From an uncultured Marvinbryantia sp. (GTDB lineage: Bacteria; Bacillota; Clostridia; Lachnospirales; Lachnospiraceae): DNA of 28,412 nt. The notes beneath the pieces were generated by a model. The model ran no database searches and was not told where the DNA came from. It was given only the letters and a program-made list of their open reading frames with translations. Made by a program: the position numbers and the translations under genes. The stretch spans positions 1-28,412 of the forward strand of contig NZ_CAJKOX010000048.1 in the NCBI RefSeq assembly GCF_905201705.1, written 5' to 3'. Below, one piece after another: positions 6,036-13,685 of this stretch; the first letter of the stretch is position 1; each line of letters begins with the position of its first letter.

Positions 6036-7237
6036 TGTTCTTCACCATCCTCTACGTTTTTATTTACCATCGCGTTCGGACCGATCTTTACATTGTTGCC
6101 GATCTTAATGCCCGCGCCGACGGTTGCAACTCCGCCTGCGCCGCCCTCCGGCATTGCTCCGACAACCGCATTTTCTCCGATCGTTACGTTTTCTGCAATA
6201 ATACAGTGTTTTACAACCGCACCGGATTTGATCACGGTGCCGCCCATAACAACCGCATCCTCAACCACTGCGCCTTCCTCTACCTGCACGCCGGCGAAGA
6301 GAATAGAGTGCTTTACATTACCTTTGATACGGCAGCCGTCTGTGATCATGGAGTTTTCCACCACTGCCTCGCGGCTGATCTTGTGGCCGGTCATACCGCT
6401 GTTGCGGCTGTAGATCTTCCAGTCGTCGTCAAACAGGTTGATGCCGCTGTGCTCCGGATCGAGCACCTCCATGTTTGCTTCCCAAAGAGAGGAAATCGTT
6501 CCGACATCTTTCCAGTAGCCGCTGAAATGATATGCGTACATCTTGCGGTTGTCGCGCAGAAGGTTCGGGATAATGTTGTTTCCAAAGTCATTTTCAGAAT
6601 TCGGATCCGCCTCGTCCTCTGTGAGATATTTCTTTAAGATATCCCAGTTGAAGATGTAGATACCCATGGAAGCCAGGTTTGACTTCGGGTTCTTCGGTTT
6701 TTCCTGGAATTCTGTGATCTTGTCGTTTTCGTCTGCAACCATCAGACCGAAACGCGGAGCCTCCTCCCACGGAACCTCCATAACAGCCACGCTGAACTCC
6801 GCTCCCTTTTCCTTGTGGAATCTGAGGAAGTCGCTGTAGTCCTGCTTGCAGATCTGGTCGCCGGAAAGAATAATAACATACTCCGGATCGTAACGCTCAA
6901 TAAAAGAAATATTCTGATAAATTGCGTTTGCCGTGCCCTTGTACCAGTCAGAACCGGAAGCCTGCTGATACGGCGGAAGTACATGCACGCCGCCGTAAAG
7001 ACGATCGAGATCCCACGGCTGACCGTTTCCTATGTACTCATTTAATACCAGAGGCTGATACTGTGTCAGAATACCAACGGTATCAATCCCGGAATTCACG
7101 CAGTTTGACAGCGGAAAATCGATAATACGATATTTTCCGCCGAATGGAACTGCCGGTTTTGCAAGCTTCTGCGTTAACGCGTATAAACGGGAACCCTGTC
7201 CGCCAGCAAGAAGCATTGCAATCATTTCTTTTGCCAT
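6029..7237 (-). CDS. glgC: Glucose-1-phosphate adenylyltransferase, catalytic GlgC subunit
   Basis: Makes ADP-glucose from ATP and glucose-1-phosphate, the committed step of bacterial glycogen synthesis. The 402-residue product starts MAKEMIAMLLAGGQGSRLYALT, with the nucleotide-binding GGxGxRL loop, then AKPAVPFGGKYRIIDFPLSNC, EYVIILSGDQICKQDY and a C-terminal beta-helix with hexapeptide-like repeats. An in-frame TTG at 7259-7261 would add eight residues, but the ATG at 7235-7237 has AGAGGTG at proper spacing and matches the family start. It is first in the glgC-glgD pair; glgA, glgB and glgP are not in the window. Confidence 0.96.
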   Translation of the reverse strand: MAKEMIAMLLAGGQGSRLYALTQKLAKPAVPFGGKYRIIDFPLSNCVNSGIDTVGILTQYQPLVLNEYIGNGQPWDLDRLYGGVHVLPPYQQASGSDWYKGTANAIYQNISFIERYDPEYVIILSGDQICKQDYSDFLRFHKEKGAEFSVAVMEVPWEEAPRFGLMVADENDKITEFQEKPKNPKSNLASMGIYIFNWDILKKYLTEDEADPNSENDFGNNIIPNLLRDNRKMYAYHFSGYWKDVGTISSLWEANMEVLDPEHSGINLFDDDWKIYSRNSGMTGHKISREAVVENSMITDGCRIKGNVKHSILFAGVQVEEGAVVEDAVVMGGTVIKSGAVVKHCIIAENVTIGENAVVGAMPEGGAGGVATVGAGIKIGNNVKIGPNAMVNKNVEDGEEQC

Positions 7238-7272
7238 AACAATTACACCTCTCTTTTTCAATCTATGTTAAA

Positions 7273-7278
7273 ATTGTA
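7273..7278 (-). promoter_or_regulatory. Possible -10 box of the glgC promoter
   Basis: TACAAT on the minus strand lies 36 bases before the glgC ATG in an A/T-rich region. No convincing -35 hexamer is found at 16-18 bases, so this may be an activated or alternative-sigma promoter. Weak call. Confidence 0.35.
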
Positions 7279-7367
7279 CCACATATTTTCCCATTGTGGT
7301 AGTTTTTTGTGCAAATTTTTTAAATTTTTTTCGGGAATTTTTGCAGATAATCAGATATTATGTAAAC

Positions 7368-7389
7368 GCACCCCTCATTAGAAGGGTGC
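7368..7389 (-). terminator. Hairpin after the lipoprotein gene
   Basis: GCACCC and GGGTGC pair around a 10-base loop, about 20 bases after the lipoprotein stop. The following bases (GTTTACAT on the minus strand) are only weakly T-rich, so termination would be modest. Confidence 0.5.
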
Positions 7390-7408
7390 ATCCGCCCACC
7401 GCGTGCGT

Positions 7409-7837
7409 CTAGGGGTTGGTCTTGACCGAATCATTTGCATTTGTGTCGTTATTGTTATTGCGGTTCGTGTCGTTCCGGTTGCCTGTCACATCGTCCACGA
7501 TATCCTCCGCGCCGTCGATAATGCCATCGCCAACCTCACCGATGCCCTCGCCGATCTCACTCAGCCCATTCTCGTTGTCATAGCCGGCATTGTTTCTGTC
7601 CGTGCCGTTCGTTGCACTGTTCACATTCCCGTCGTCGATGGCCGCACCGTCGTTTCCGGCAGTGTTCTCGCCCGCCGCAGTGGTGTTATCCGTCGTTTTC
7701 TGGACCGCGCTGCTCTCGCTGGTCCTGTTTTCCGATGTTGCAGAGCTGTTTTCATTTCTGTTGTTCCCGCATCCCGCAAGGATCACGGAAAGAGCAAGTG
7801 CCAGCAAAGTTCCCGTTATTCCTTTTACATGCTTCAT
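7409..7837 (-). CDS. Small Asn/Gly/Asp-rich lipoprotein of unknown function
   Basis: I do not recognise a domain. The 142-residue protein starts MKHVKGITGTLLALALSVILAGCGNN, a lipoprotein signal peptide with an LAGC lipobox, so it should be exported and lipid-anchored at Cys-22 or close by. The rest is low complexity, rich in Asn, Asp, Thr, Ser and Gly, with one short non-repetitive block NGLSEIGEGIGEVGDGIIDGAEDIVDDV that could form an amphipathic helix, then an Asn-rich tail. The start is chosen at the signal peptide because AAGGAGA precedes it; longer in-frame starts would overlap the upstream gene and bury the signal. It follows the GerA/SpoVAF-like gene and has a candidate forespore-type promoter, so a spore-membrane location is possible but unproven. 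Confidence 0.8.
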   Translation of the reverse strand: MKHVKGITGTLLALALSVILAGCGNNRNENSSATSENRTSESSAVQKTTDNTTAAGENTAGNDGAAIDDGNVNSATNGTDRNNAGYDNENGLSEIGEGIGEVGDGIIDGAEDIVDDVTGNRNDTNRNNNNDTNANDSVKTNP

Positions 7838-7890
7838 AGTTTTGTCTCCTTTTCTCGTATTTTGCAGGCTCCAAAGCCGTTCACAATATT

Positions 7891-7919
7891 TAATATCTCT
7901 TCTTTTTTTCATATTATAC
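7891..7919 (-). promoter_or_regulatory. Candidate forespore-type (sigma-F/G) promoter of the lipoprotein gene
   Basis: Minus-strand GTATA (7919-7915) and GATATTA (7897-7891) are spaced 17 bases apart, one mismatch from the sigma-G pattern GHATR/CATNHTA as known in Bacillus. The -35 part lies inside the last codons and stop of the germination gene. The same place also reads TATAAT, but no sigma-A -35 fits it. Leader would be about 47 bases. Confidence 0.42.
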
Positions 7920-9317
7920 AGTCCTTTTTTTGAAAAGGCGGCGCGCAAGCTGCTTTCCATCAAATGGAATCAGGGGATATAAATAACTGGTGCCGGAGAT
8001 GGTGCGGTTGCAGGCGATGCAGAGCACGCAGAAAATGATTCCGGCGATAAATCCCCAGCCTCCGAAAATGCCGGTCAGTACAAGCAGCACGATGCGCATA
8101 AACTTTAAGGCATAGCCAAGCTCAAAATTCGACTGCGTATAATTGGCGATCGCAACGAACGCCATATAGAGCATGGTTTCACTGTTGAACCAGCCGGATT
8201 TCACCGCAAATTCTCCCACCACGATACCGGCGATCACAGAGAGCGGCGTCGAGAGCGTCTGCGGCGTGTTCACCGCCGCCAGCTTCAGTCCGTCGATCGC
8301 AAACTCCAGGATCAGAAGCTGCAGAAGAACCGGCACATGCACGGTGTCCGCCACATTGATAAATTCCAGCCAGGGCGGTATCCACTGCGGATTCTGCATA
8401 AACAGAAGCCAGACGGGTGTCAGAAGCAGCGACAGGATCGCGATCACAAAGCGCGAAAAACGCAGATAGCTCCCCGTGAGCGGCGGAAAATAAAAATCGT
8501 CCGCGTCCTCCATAATATCAAAAAAGGAGACCGGAAGCAGGATCGCCGTCGGCGCGTTGTCCACCAGGATCGCCACCTTCCCCTCTAAAAGACTGGCGGA
8601 GGTGGTGTCCGGGCGCTGCGTGTACTTAAATTTCGGGAACGGGTTGAACCATTTTCGCTTGTAGATCGCCTCCGCAAGGCTCTCCTGGCTCATCGGCAGG
8701 GCATCTATCGCAAGCGTCCGGATCCGCTCGCGCAGCTTATCCACCAGCGCCTCGTCCGCACGCCCCTGCATATAGCAGAGTACAATGTTGGTGCGGGAGC
8801 TTTCCCCGGCGCTAAGCATTTCCATGGTAAGCTGCGGGCTTCGGATCCTCCGGCGGATCAGCGCGGTGTTGAAGACGAGCGTCTCCACAAAGCCATCCTT
8901 GGAACCGCGCAGCGTCTTATCCTTGTCCGGCTCCTCCACGCTGCGCATCGGATAGGAACGGCAGTCGATCGCAAAGCATCTCTCATAGCCGTCGATCAGC
9001 AGGCAGACGATGCCGGAGAGAATGTTTGTGATGATCTGCTCCTTCTCCTCCACCATATCCACCTCCACATAGGGGATGTAACTGTGTGAAAGCTCATGAC
9101 TGCTCTGCGGCAGATCGTCCGGCGTGAGCGAATGAAAAAACTCCAGCAGCTTTTCCATGATATCGTCCTTAATATAGCCCTCGATGAAATAGAGGCAGGC
9201 ATCCCTGCCGCCCACCGACAGCATCCGGTAAATGATATCAAAATTTTTCGCCACCTGGAGCTTTTCATGAAAATACTGCATATTTTCGTAAAGATCCTCA
9301 GAAATGATTTCGTTCAT
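7914..9317 (-). CDS. GerA/SpoVAF-family spore germination protein
   Basis: Membrane protein of the GerA family, which in spores forms germinant-responsive ion channels; the SpoVAF branch helps amplify germination. The 467 residues divide into a soluble N-terminal half (about 1-280) and a C-terminal half with about five membrane segments, for example FSRFVIAILSLLLTPVWLLF, VPVLLQLLILEFAIDGLKLA and IVLLVLTGIFGGWGFIAGII. Family landmarks are FDIIYRMLSVGGRDACLYF near the N-terminus, EGKVAILVDNAPTAILLP, and NTPQTLSTPLSVIAGIVVGEFAV. The N-terminal segment reads closer to SpoVAF than to GerAA. No GerAB or GerAC partner is adjacent. Its ribosome-binding site AAAGGAG lies in a hairpin arm. It follows degV in the same direction. 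Confidence 0.9.
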   Translation of the reverse strand: MNEIISEDLYENMQYFHEKLQVAKNFDIIYRMLSVGGRDACLYFIEGYIKDDIMEKLLEFFHSLTPDDLPQSSHELSHSYIPYVEVDMVEEKEQIITNILSGIVCLLIDGYERCFAIDCRSYPMRSVEEPDKDKTLRGSKDGFVETLVFNTALIRRRIRSPQLTMEMLSAGESSRTNIVLCYMQGRADEALVDKLRERIRTLAIDALPMSQESLAEAIYKRKWFNPFPKFKYTQRPDTTSASLLEGKVAILVDNAPTAILLPVSFFDIMEDADDFYFPPLTGSYLRFSRFVIAILSLLLTPVWLLFMQNPQWIPPWLEFINVADTVHVPVLLQLLILEFAIDGLKLAAVNTPQTLSTPLSVIAGIVVGEFAVKSGWFNSETMLYMAFVAIANYTQSNFELGYALKFMRIVLLVLTGIFGGWGFIAGIIFCVLCIACNRTISGTSYLYPLIPFDGKQLARRLFKKRTV

Positions 9318-9323
9318 AATAAA

Positions 9324-9368
9324 AAACTCCTTTGCGGATTATCTGTAACAGTATCCCCAAAGGAGTTT
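9324..9368 (-). terminator. Terminator-like hairpin that contains the germination gene's ribosome-binding site
   Basis: On the minus strand AAACTCCTTTG (9368-9358) pairs perfectly over 11 bases with CAAAGGAGTTT (9334-9324), with two further G-C pairs inside, and is followed by TTTATTATG, making a run of six T. It begins about 50 bases after the degV stop, so it can end degV transcription. Its 3' arm includes the AAAGGAG site used by the next gene, so any read-through RNA would have that site masked. Confidence 0.8.
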
Positions 9369-9379
9369 CGTGCTATGCA
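9349..9379 (-). promoter_or_regulatory. Candidate forespore-type (sigma-F/G) promoter of the germination gene
   Basis: Minus-strand TGCATA (9379-9374) and GATACTG (9355-9349) are 18 bases apart. Read as sigma-F, GCATA then GGGGATACTG fits the GYATA/GGNNANANTR pattern I recall from Bacillus; read as sigma-G it has two mismatches in the -10. Predicted start of RNA is near 9342, inside the loop of the overlapping hairpin. Confidence 0.5.
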
Positions 9380-9419
9380 TGAAAGTCAAAGCGATCCGTG
9401 ACTTTCGTTTATTTTTTCA

Positions 9420-10289
9420 CTATCTTTCATCCCCCATAAAGAACAGCGCCATCGTTCCCGGACCGGAGTGCGCGCCGATCACCGGACCGACCGGATTGAT
9501 GATAAAGTTTGTAATGCCAAAGCGCTCTTGCACCAGCTTTTTCACATATTCTGCCTCCTCCAGGCAATCGCCGTGGCTGATGAACACGATGTCGTTCTTT
9601 CCGGCGAAGCTGCCCTGCTTCTGCTCCATCGCGTCCACCAGCGCCTGCAGCGAGCGTTTTCTTTTGCGCACATTGAAAAGCGGAATCAGCTTTCCTTCAT
9701 TATTGACGTGCATCACCGGCTTCAGACTGATCATCGTTCCGACGACCGCTGCCGCCCGCGACACGCGTCCGCCGCGGTAAAGATGGAACAGATCATCCAC
9801 GGTAAAGCTATGGATGATGTGCAGCTTGTTATCCTCGCACCACGCCGCCAGTTCTTCAAGGCCCATGCCTGCTTCCTTCTTTGCAATCGCCTTGTGAACA
9901 AGCAGCCCCTCGCCGAGCGACGCACACAGGGAGTCCACCACGATGATCTTTCTGTCCGGATATTCCTCCATCAGCTCCTCCGCCGCGATCCGCGCGCTGT
10001 TTGCGCTTCCGCTCAGTCCGCTGGAAAATGCGATGTGAAGAATGTCTTTGCCCTCCTTCAAGATCGGTTCAAAAGAAGCGCGCGCACTTTCCGGGTTTAC
10101 CTGCGAGGTAGTCGGCATGGAACCGGAGCGCATCTTCGCATAAAAATCCTCCGATGATAATTCCTTGCCTCCGCGGAAATACGTCTCGCCGTCCAGTATG
10201 TAGGAAAGCGCCAGCACGTTCAGATCGTGCTGCTGATAGTATTCCTCCGGAAAATCACATGTTGTATCGGTTGAAATTACATAACTCAT
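9420..10289 (-). CDS. DegV-family fatty-acid-binding protein
   Basis: DegV (FakB-type) proteins bind a fatty acid and present it to the FakA kinase for phosphorylation before phospholipid synthesis. The 289-residue length is standard. Conserved elements are visible in order: YVISTDTTCDFP at the N-terminus, the lipid-head-group loop MPTTSQVNP, HIAFSSGLSGSANSA, and the C-terminal VGPVIGAHSGPGTMALFF. AGGAGG lies about 8 bases before the ATG. FakA is not in the window, which is common because several DegV paralogues are usually scattered. Whether it feeds lipid uptake here cannot be told. The gene is divergent from the small plus-strand membrane protein and upstream of the germination gene. Confidence 0.95.
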   Translation of the reverse strand: MSYVISTDTTCDFPEEYYQQHDLNVLALSYILDGETYFRGGKELSSEDFYAKMRSGSMPTTSQVNPESARASFEPILKEGKDILHIAFSSGLSGSANSARIAAEELMEEYPDRKIIVVDSLCASLGEGLLVHKAIAKKEAGMGLEELAAWCEDNKLHIIHSFTVDDLFHLYRGGRVSRAAAVVGTMISLKPVMHVNNEGKLIPLFNVRKRKRSLQALVDAMEQKQGSFAGKNDIVFISHGDCLEEAEYVKKLVQERFGITNFIINPVGPVIGAHSGPGTMALFFMGDER

Positions 10290-10382
10290 GGGGATACCTC
10301 CTATAAAAAATTTTCTATTCCCTGTTCAGTCTGCTCATGCTTCCGCATAGAATGTACAAAATACATACCCAGAGGACCGCAT

Positions 10383-10817
10383 ATGAGTTCCAGAACCAAA
10401 ATCATTATTATGAAAAAGAGAGAAGTCATCTACACCGCCATCTTTGCCGCGCTCGGCATCACGCTGCTCATCCTGCTGTTTCTGATGTTTCGTCCGCAGA
10501 AAGATACATCGCCGCAGACCGCCCGGACATCTGCCTATGTACCGGGCGTGTATTCCACGCCTGTCACATTGAACAATAATGTGATGGATCTGCAGGTGAT
10601 CGTCGACGCCGACCACATCAACGGCATCCAGCTTGTAACCCTGAGCGAGACCTCCGCAGCCATGTTCCCGCTGATGCAGCCGGCGCTTGATAAGATCGCC
10701 GTACAGGTCTGCGAAACACAGTCCACAAAGGATATTTACTACGAGGCTTCCAGTCAGTACACCTCGCAGATGCTGCTGCAGGCGATCGATGCGGCGCTGG
10801 AAATCGCGGCGCGCTGA
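10383..10817 (+). CDS. Small membrane-anchored protein with a degenerate FMN-binding-like domain
   Basis: The 144-residue protein has a short basic N-terminus, one membrane segment (YTAIFAALGITLLILLFLMF, about residues 17-36) and an outside domain of about 100 residues. That domain follows the plan of the FMN-binding domain: YVPGVYSTPVTL, then a beta segment DLQVIVDADHINGIQLV, and the closing AQ/TQSTKD...YTSQMLLQAIDAAL. In flavinylated relatives the closing segment carries SGAT with a Thr bonded to FMN. Here the same place reads YEASSQYTS, so covalent flavin is unlikely. AGAGGA precedes the ATG. It is alone on the plus strand and meets nadE tail to tail, with 22 bases between. Function unknown; family relation is inferred by pattern. 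Confidence 0.72.
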   Translation: MSSRTKIIIMKKREVIYTAIFAALGITLLILLFLMFRPQKDTSPQTARTSAYVPGVYSTPVTLNNNVMDLQVIVDADHINGIQLVTLSETSAAMFPLMQPALDKIAVQVCETQSTKDIYYEASSQYTSQMLLQAIDAALEIAAR

Positions 10818-10839
10818 GCGGCATCTTTTCATCCATCTC

Positions 10840-12765
10840 CTAAACGTTCTCTGCCTGCAGCCGCTCCAGCTCCTGCATCCAGATGCGAACGCAGGCATCG
10901 CTCGGCATCCGCAGGTCGCCGCGCGGGGATACCGCCACGCTTCCCACCTTCGGACCGTCCGGCAGGCAGGAGCGCTTAAACTGCTGCGCAAAGAACCGGC
11001 GGTAGAAGGTTTTCAGCCATTTCAGAATGGTTTCTTCGTCATAGGTGCCCGCGAACGCCTTTTTCGCAAGGCGGTAAACCTTGGAGGGTTCCTCGGCGCA
11101 GCGCAGCATATGATAAAGGAAAAAATCGTGCAGCTCATAAGGTCCGACAAGATCTTCTGTCCGCTGGGAGATCACGCCGTCCTTCGGCGGCAGAAGCTCC
11201 GGGCTGACCGGCGTGTCAAGCACATCCAGCAGCACGCCTGCAAGCGCCTCATCGCCGCAGGTGTCCGCGTAATAGCGCACCAGATGACGCACCAGCGTCT
11301 TTGGGATGGAGGCGTTGACCGCGTACATGGACATATGGTCGCCGTTGTAGGTCGCCCAGCCAAGCGCCAGCTCGGACAGGTCGCCGGTCCCGATCACCAG
11401 TCCTCCGCTCTTGTTCGCGAGATCCATAAGGATCTGCGTGCGCTCGCGTGCCTGACTGTTTTCATAGGTGACGTCGTGCTCGTCGGGATCGTGACCGATA
11501 TCCTGAAAATGCACCTGCACGGCATTTTTAATGTTGATCTCCTTTAGCGTCGCTCCCAGCTTTTCCGTCAGCTCACAGGCGTTGCGATAGGTGCGGTCGG
11601 TCGTGCCGAAGCAGGGCATTGTGACAGAAAGGATCGCGCTTCTGTCCAGTCCGATCATATCCACTGCCTTTGCCGCCACCAGAAGCGCCAGCGTGGAATC
11701 CAGCCCGCCGGAAATGCCGATCACCAACGATCTGCAGCCGGTGTGCAGGAGACGCTTTTTTAAGCCGAGCGCCTGGATCGTCAGGATCTCCTCACACCTG
11801 CGCGCGCGGTCGCCGCAGTCGTCAGGCACAAAGGGCAGCGGTGCAAACGCGCGCGTAAGAGCCGTCTCCCCGACCTCTAAATGGAAGGGGATTTTTTCGT
11901 ATGCCGGATTTTCCGCGCATTGGTATGTTGTCATGCGCCTGCGCTCGCTGCGCAGACGGTGGATGTCAAGCTCACTGTAAATAATGCCGTTTGTGAACCG
12001 CGGCGACTGCGCCAGCACAGTTCCGTTCTCGGCAATGAGGTTGTGTCCGCCAAAGACAAGGTCGGTCGTCGATTCCCCGTCTCCCGCGCTCGCATAGAGA
12101 TATCCGCAGATCAGGCGCGCCGACTGGTTGGTGATAAGCGCCTCCCGGTAAATACTCTTCCCGGTATTCTCATCGCTCGCCGAAAGATTTACAAGCACCG
12201 TCGCGCCCGCCAGCGCGTGCCGCGTGCTCGGCGGATCGGGCGCCCACAGATCCTCACAGATCTCGGCTGCCACTGTCAGCCCTTCCATTTCCCGGCAGAC
12301 AAACAAAAGATTTTGTCCGAACGGCACCGGGCTGCCCTCAAATTCCGTCCAGGAAATCGCTCCCTCTCCCGGCGTGAAATGACGCGCCTCGTAAAACTCC
12401 GCATAATTCGGCAGGAAGCGCTTCGGCACCAGTCCGAGCAGCCTTCCCCGGCTGACTGCCGCCGCCACATTGTAAAGCTTCTGCTCTTTCTCCCACGGAA
12501 GTCCGACAAACACCAGAGCGTCCCACATTCGCGAGGCATCCACAATTTTGCGCAGCCCTTCCTTTGCCGACGCCAGCAGCCGCTCCTGCCAGAAAAGATC
12601 GCTGCAGGTATAGCCCGTGATGCCAAGCTCCGGAAATACAATGATTTTCGCCCCGGCGTCCGCCGCTTCTTTCGCCTGCGCGCAGATCTGCGCCGTATTG
12701 TATATGCAGTCCGCTACTTTCAGTTCCGGTGTCACCGCCGCCGCCTTCACAAATCCATGCCTCAT
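10840..12765 (-). CDS. nadE: Glutamine-dependent NAD+ synthase
   Basis: Amidates nicotinic acid adenine dinucleotide to NAD+ with ATP, using ammonia released from glutamine. The 641 residues contain two fused domains. The N-terminal nitrilase-like amidase domain (about 1-275) shows Glu in FPELGITGY (E46), Lys in LVPKRFLPNY and Cys in AAEICEDLW, a complete catalytic triad. The C-terminal synthetase domain (about 320-641) has the PP-loop VIGISGGLDSTLALLVA and GTGDLSELALGWATYNGDHM. Length is right for the two-domain form. AGGAGG precedes the ATG. It lies 34 bases downstream of hslO and is probably the last gene of that transcription unit. Confidence 0.97.
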   Translation of the reverse strand: MRHGFVKAAAVTPELKVADCIYNTAQICAQAKEAADAGAKIIVFPELGITGYTCSDLFWQERLLASAKEGLRKIVDASRMWDALVFVGLPWEKEQKLYNVAAAVSRGRLLGLVPKRFLPNYAEFYEARHFTPGEGAISWTEFEGSPVPFGQNLLFVCREMEGLTVAAEICEDLWAPDPPSTRHALAGATVLVNLSASDENTGKSIYREALITNQSARLICGYLYASAGDGESTTDLVFGGHNLIAENGTVLAQSPRFTNGIIYSELDIHRLRSERRRMTTYQCAENPAYEKIPFHLEVGETALTRAFAPLPFVPDDCGDRARRCEEILTIQALGLKKRLLHTGCRSLVIGISGGLDSTLALLVAAKAVDMIGLDRSAILSVTMPCFGTTDRTYRNACELTEKLGATLKEINIKNAVQVHFQDIGHDPDEHDVTYENSQARERTQILMDLANKSGGLVIGTGDLSELALGWATYNGDHMSMYAVNASIPKTLVRHLVRYYADTCGDEALAGVLLDVLDTPVSPELLPPKDGVISQRTEDLVGPYELHDFFLYHMLRCAEEPSKVYRLAKKAFAGTYDEETILKWLKTFYRRFFAQQFKRSCLPDGPKVGSVAVSPRGDLRMPSDACVRIWMQELERLQAENV

Positions 12766-12799
12766 GGAAGTACCTCCTGTTTCGTTATTTTGCGCGCTG

Positions 12800-13684
12800 T
12801 TATGCCCGGCTCGCGCGTTTATATAATTCCTTCAGCTCCTCAACGGAAAACTCATAATTTGTATTGCAGAAATGACAGTTCACCTCGATCGGCTTTCCCT
12901 CATCGATCATCGACTGCAGTTCTTTTTTTCCAACGCTGACAACCGCCTTCGCCACGCGCTCCTTTGAGCAGTTGCAGTGAAACTGCGCCGGCATGGTGTC
13001 GGTGATTTCCAATCCCAGATCGCCGAGAAGCTGCTCTAAGATCTGCTCCGGGCTGCTTCCCGCCTCCAGCATCGCGGTGACGCTCGTCACTTCGGCAATT
13101 TTTTTCTCCAGAGCGGCGATGACCTCCTCCGCGGCAAACGGCATTAGCTGAATGATAAAGCCGCCCGCCTGACGCACGGTATTCTCACGGTTCATAAGCA
13201 CGCCAAGCCCGACCGCGGAGGGCACCTGCTCCGAGGTCGCAAAATAATACGTTAGATCCTCGGCGATCTCGCAGGTCTGCAGCATCGTCTGCCCGGAATA
13301 AGGCTCCTTTAAGCCCATGTCCTTGATGACCGTCAGAAATCCCGGCCCGACCGCTCCCGCCACATCCAGCTTGCCCTTGCTGTTCGCCGGGATGATAACG
13401 TTCGGATTGCCCACATAGCCCTTGACATTTCCGTGGGAATCCGCCGTCACTAAAAGTCCGTTTAAAGGGCCGCCCGCTTTAATCTGCAGCGTCAGAAGAT
13501 CCTCGTCGCCCTTCATCATGCTGCCCATCATTGCTCCGGCAGTCAAAAGACGCCCAAGCGCCGCCGTCGCCACCGGACTCGTGTTATGCGCGCTGCGCGC
13601 CGTCTCCACAAGCTCCCTTGTCGTCGCGGCAAACGCGCGTATCTGGCTGTCCGCCGCCGTTGCTCTTACAATATAATCCTTCAC
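12800..13684 (-). CDS. hslO: Redox-regulated chaperone Hsp33
   Basis: Holdase chaperone switched on by oxidation, which releases a zinc from four cysteines. The 294-residue protein starts VKDYIVRATAAD from a GTG codon, the usual Hsp33 beginning, rather than at an ATG 90 bases upstream that would lie inside the preceding gene and add an unrelated basic peptide. The zinc site is intact near the C-terminus: FHCNCSKE, then VNCHFCNTNYEF, the CxC and CxxC pairs. The GTG comes one base after the methyltransferase stop, with GGGAG in that gene's end, so translation is probably coupled. nadE follows at 34 bases. Confidence 0.95.
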   Translation of the reverse strand: MKDYIVRATAADSQIRAFAATTRELVETARSAHNTSPVATAALGRLLTAGAMMGSMMKGDEDLLTLQIKAGGPLNGLLVTADSHGNVKGYVGNPNVIIPANSKGKLDVAGAVGPGFLTVIKDMGLKEPYSGQTMLQTCEIAEDLTYYFATSEQVPSAVGLGVLMNRENTVRQAGGFIIQLMPFAAEEVIAALEKKIAEVTSVTAMLEAGSSPEQILEQLLGDLGLEITDTMPAQFHCNCSKERVAKAVVSVGKKELQSMIDEGKPIEVNCHFCNTNYEFSVEELKELYKRASRA

Positions 13685-13685
13685 T

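Noticed and set aside
7238..7261. TTG start extending glgC by eight codons
   Set aside because: The extra codons contain the ribosome-binding site used for the ATG at 7237.
11881..12939. Plus-strand open frame opposite nadE and the end of hslO
   Set aside because: Spans two real genes on the other strand with antisense-type composition.
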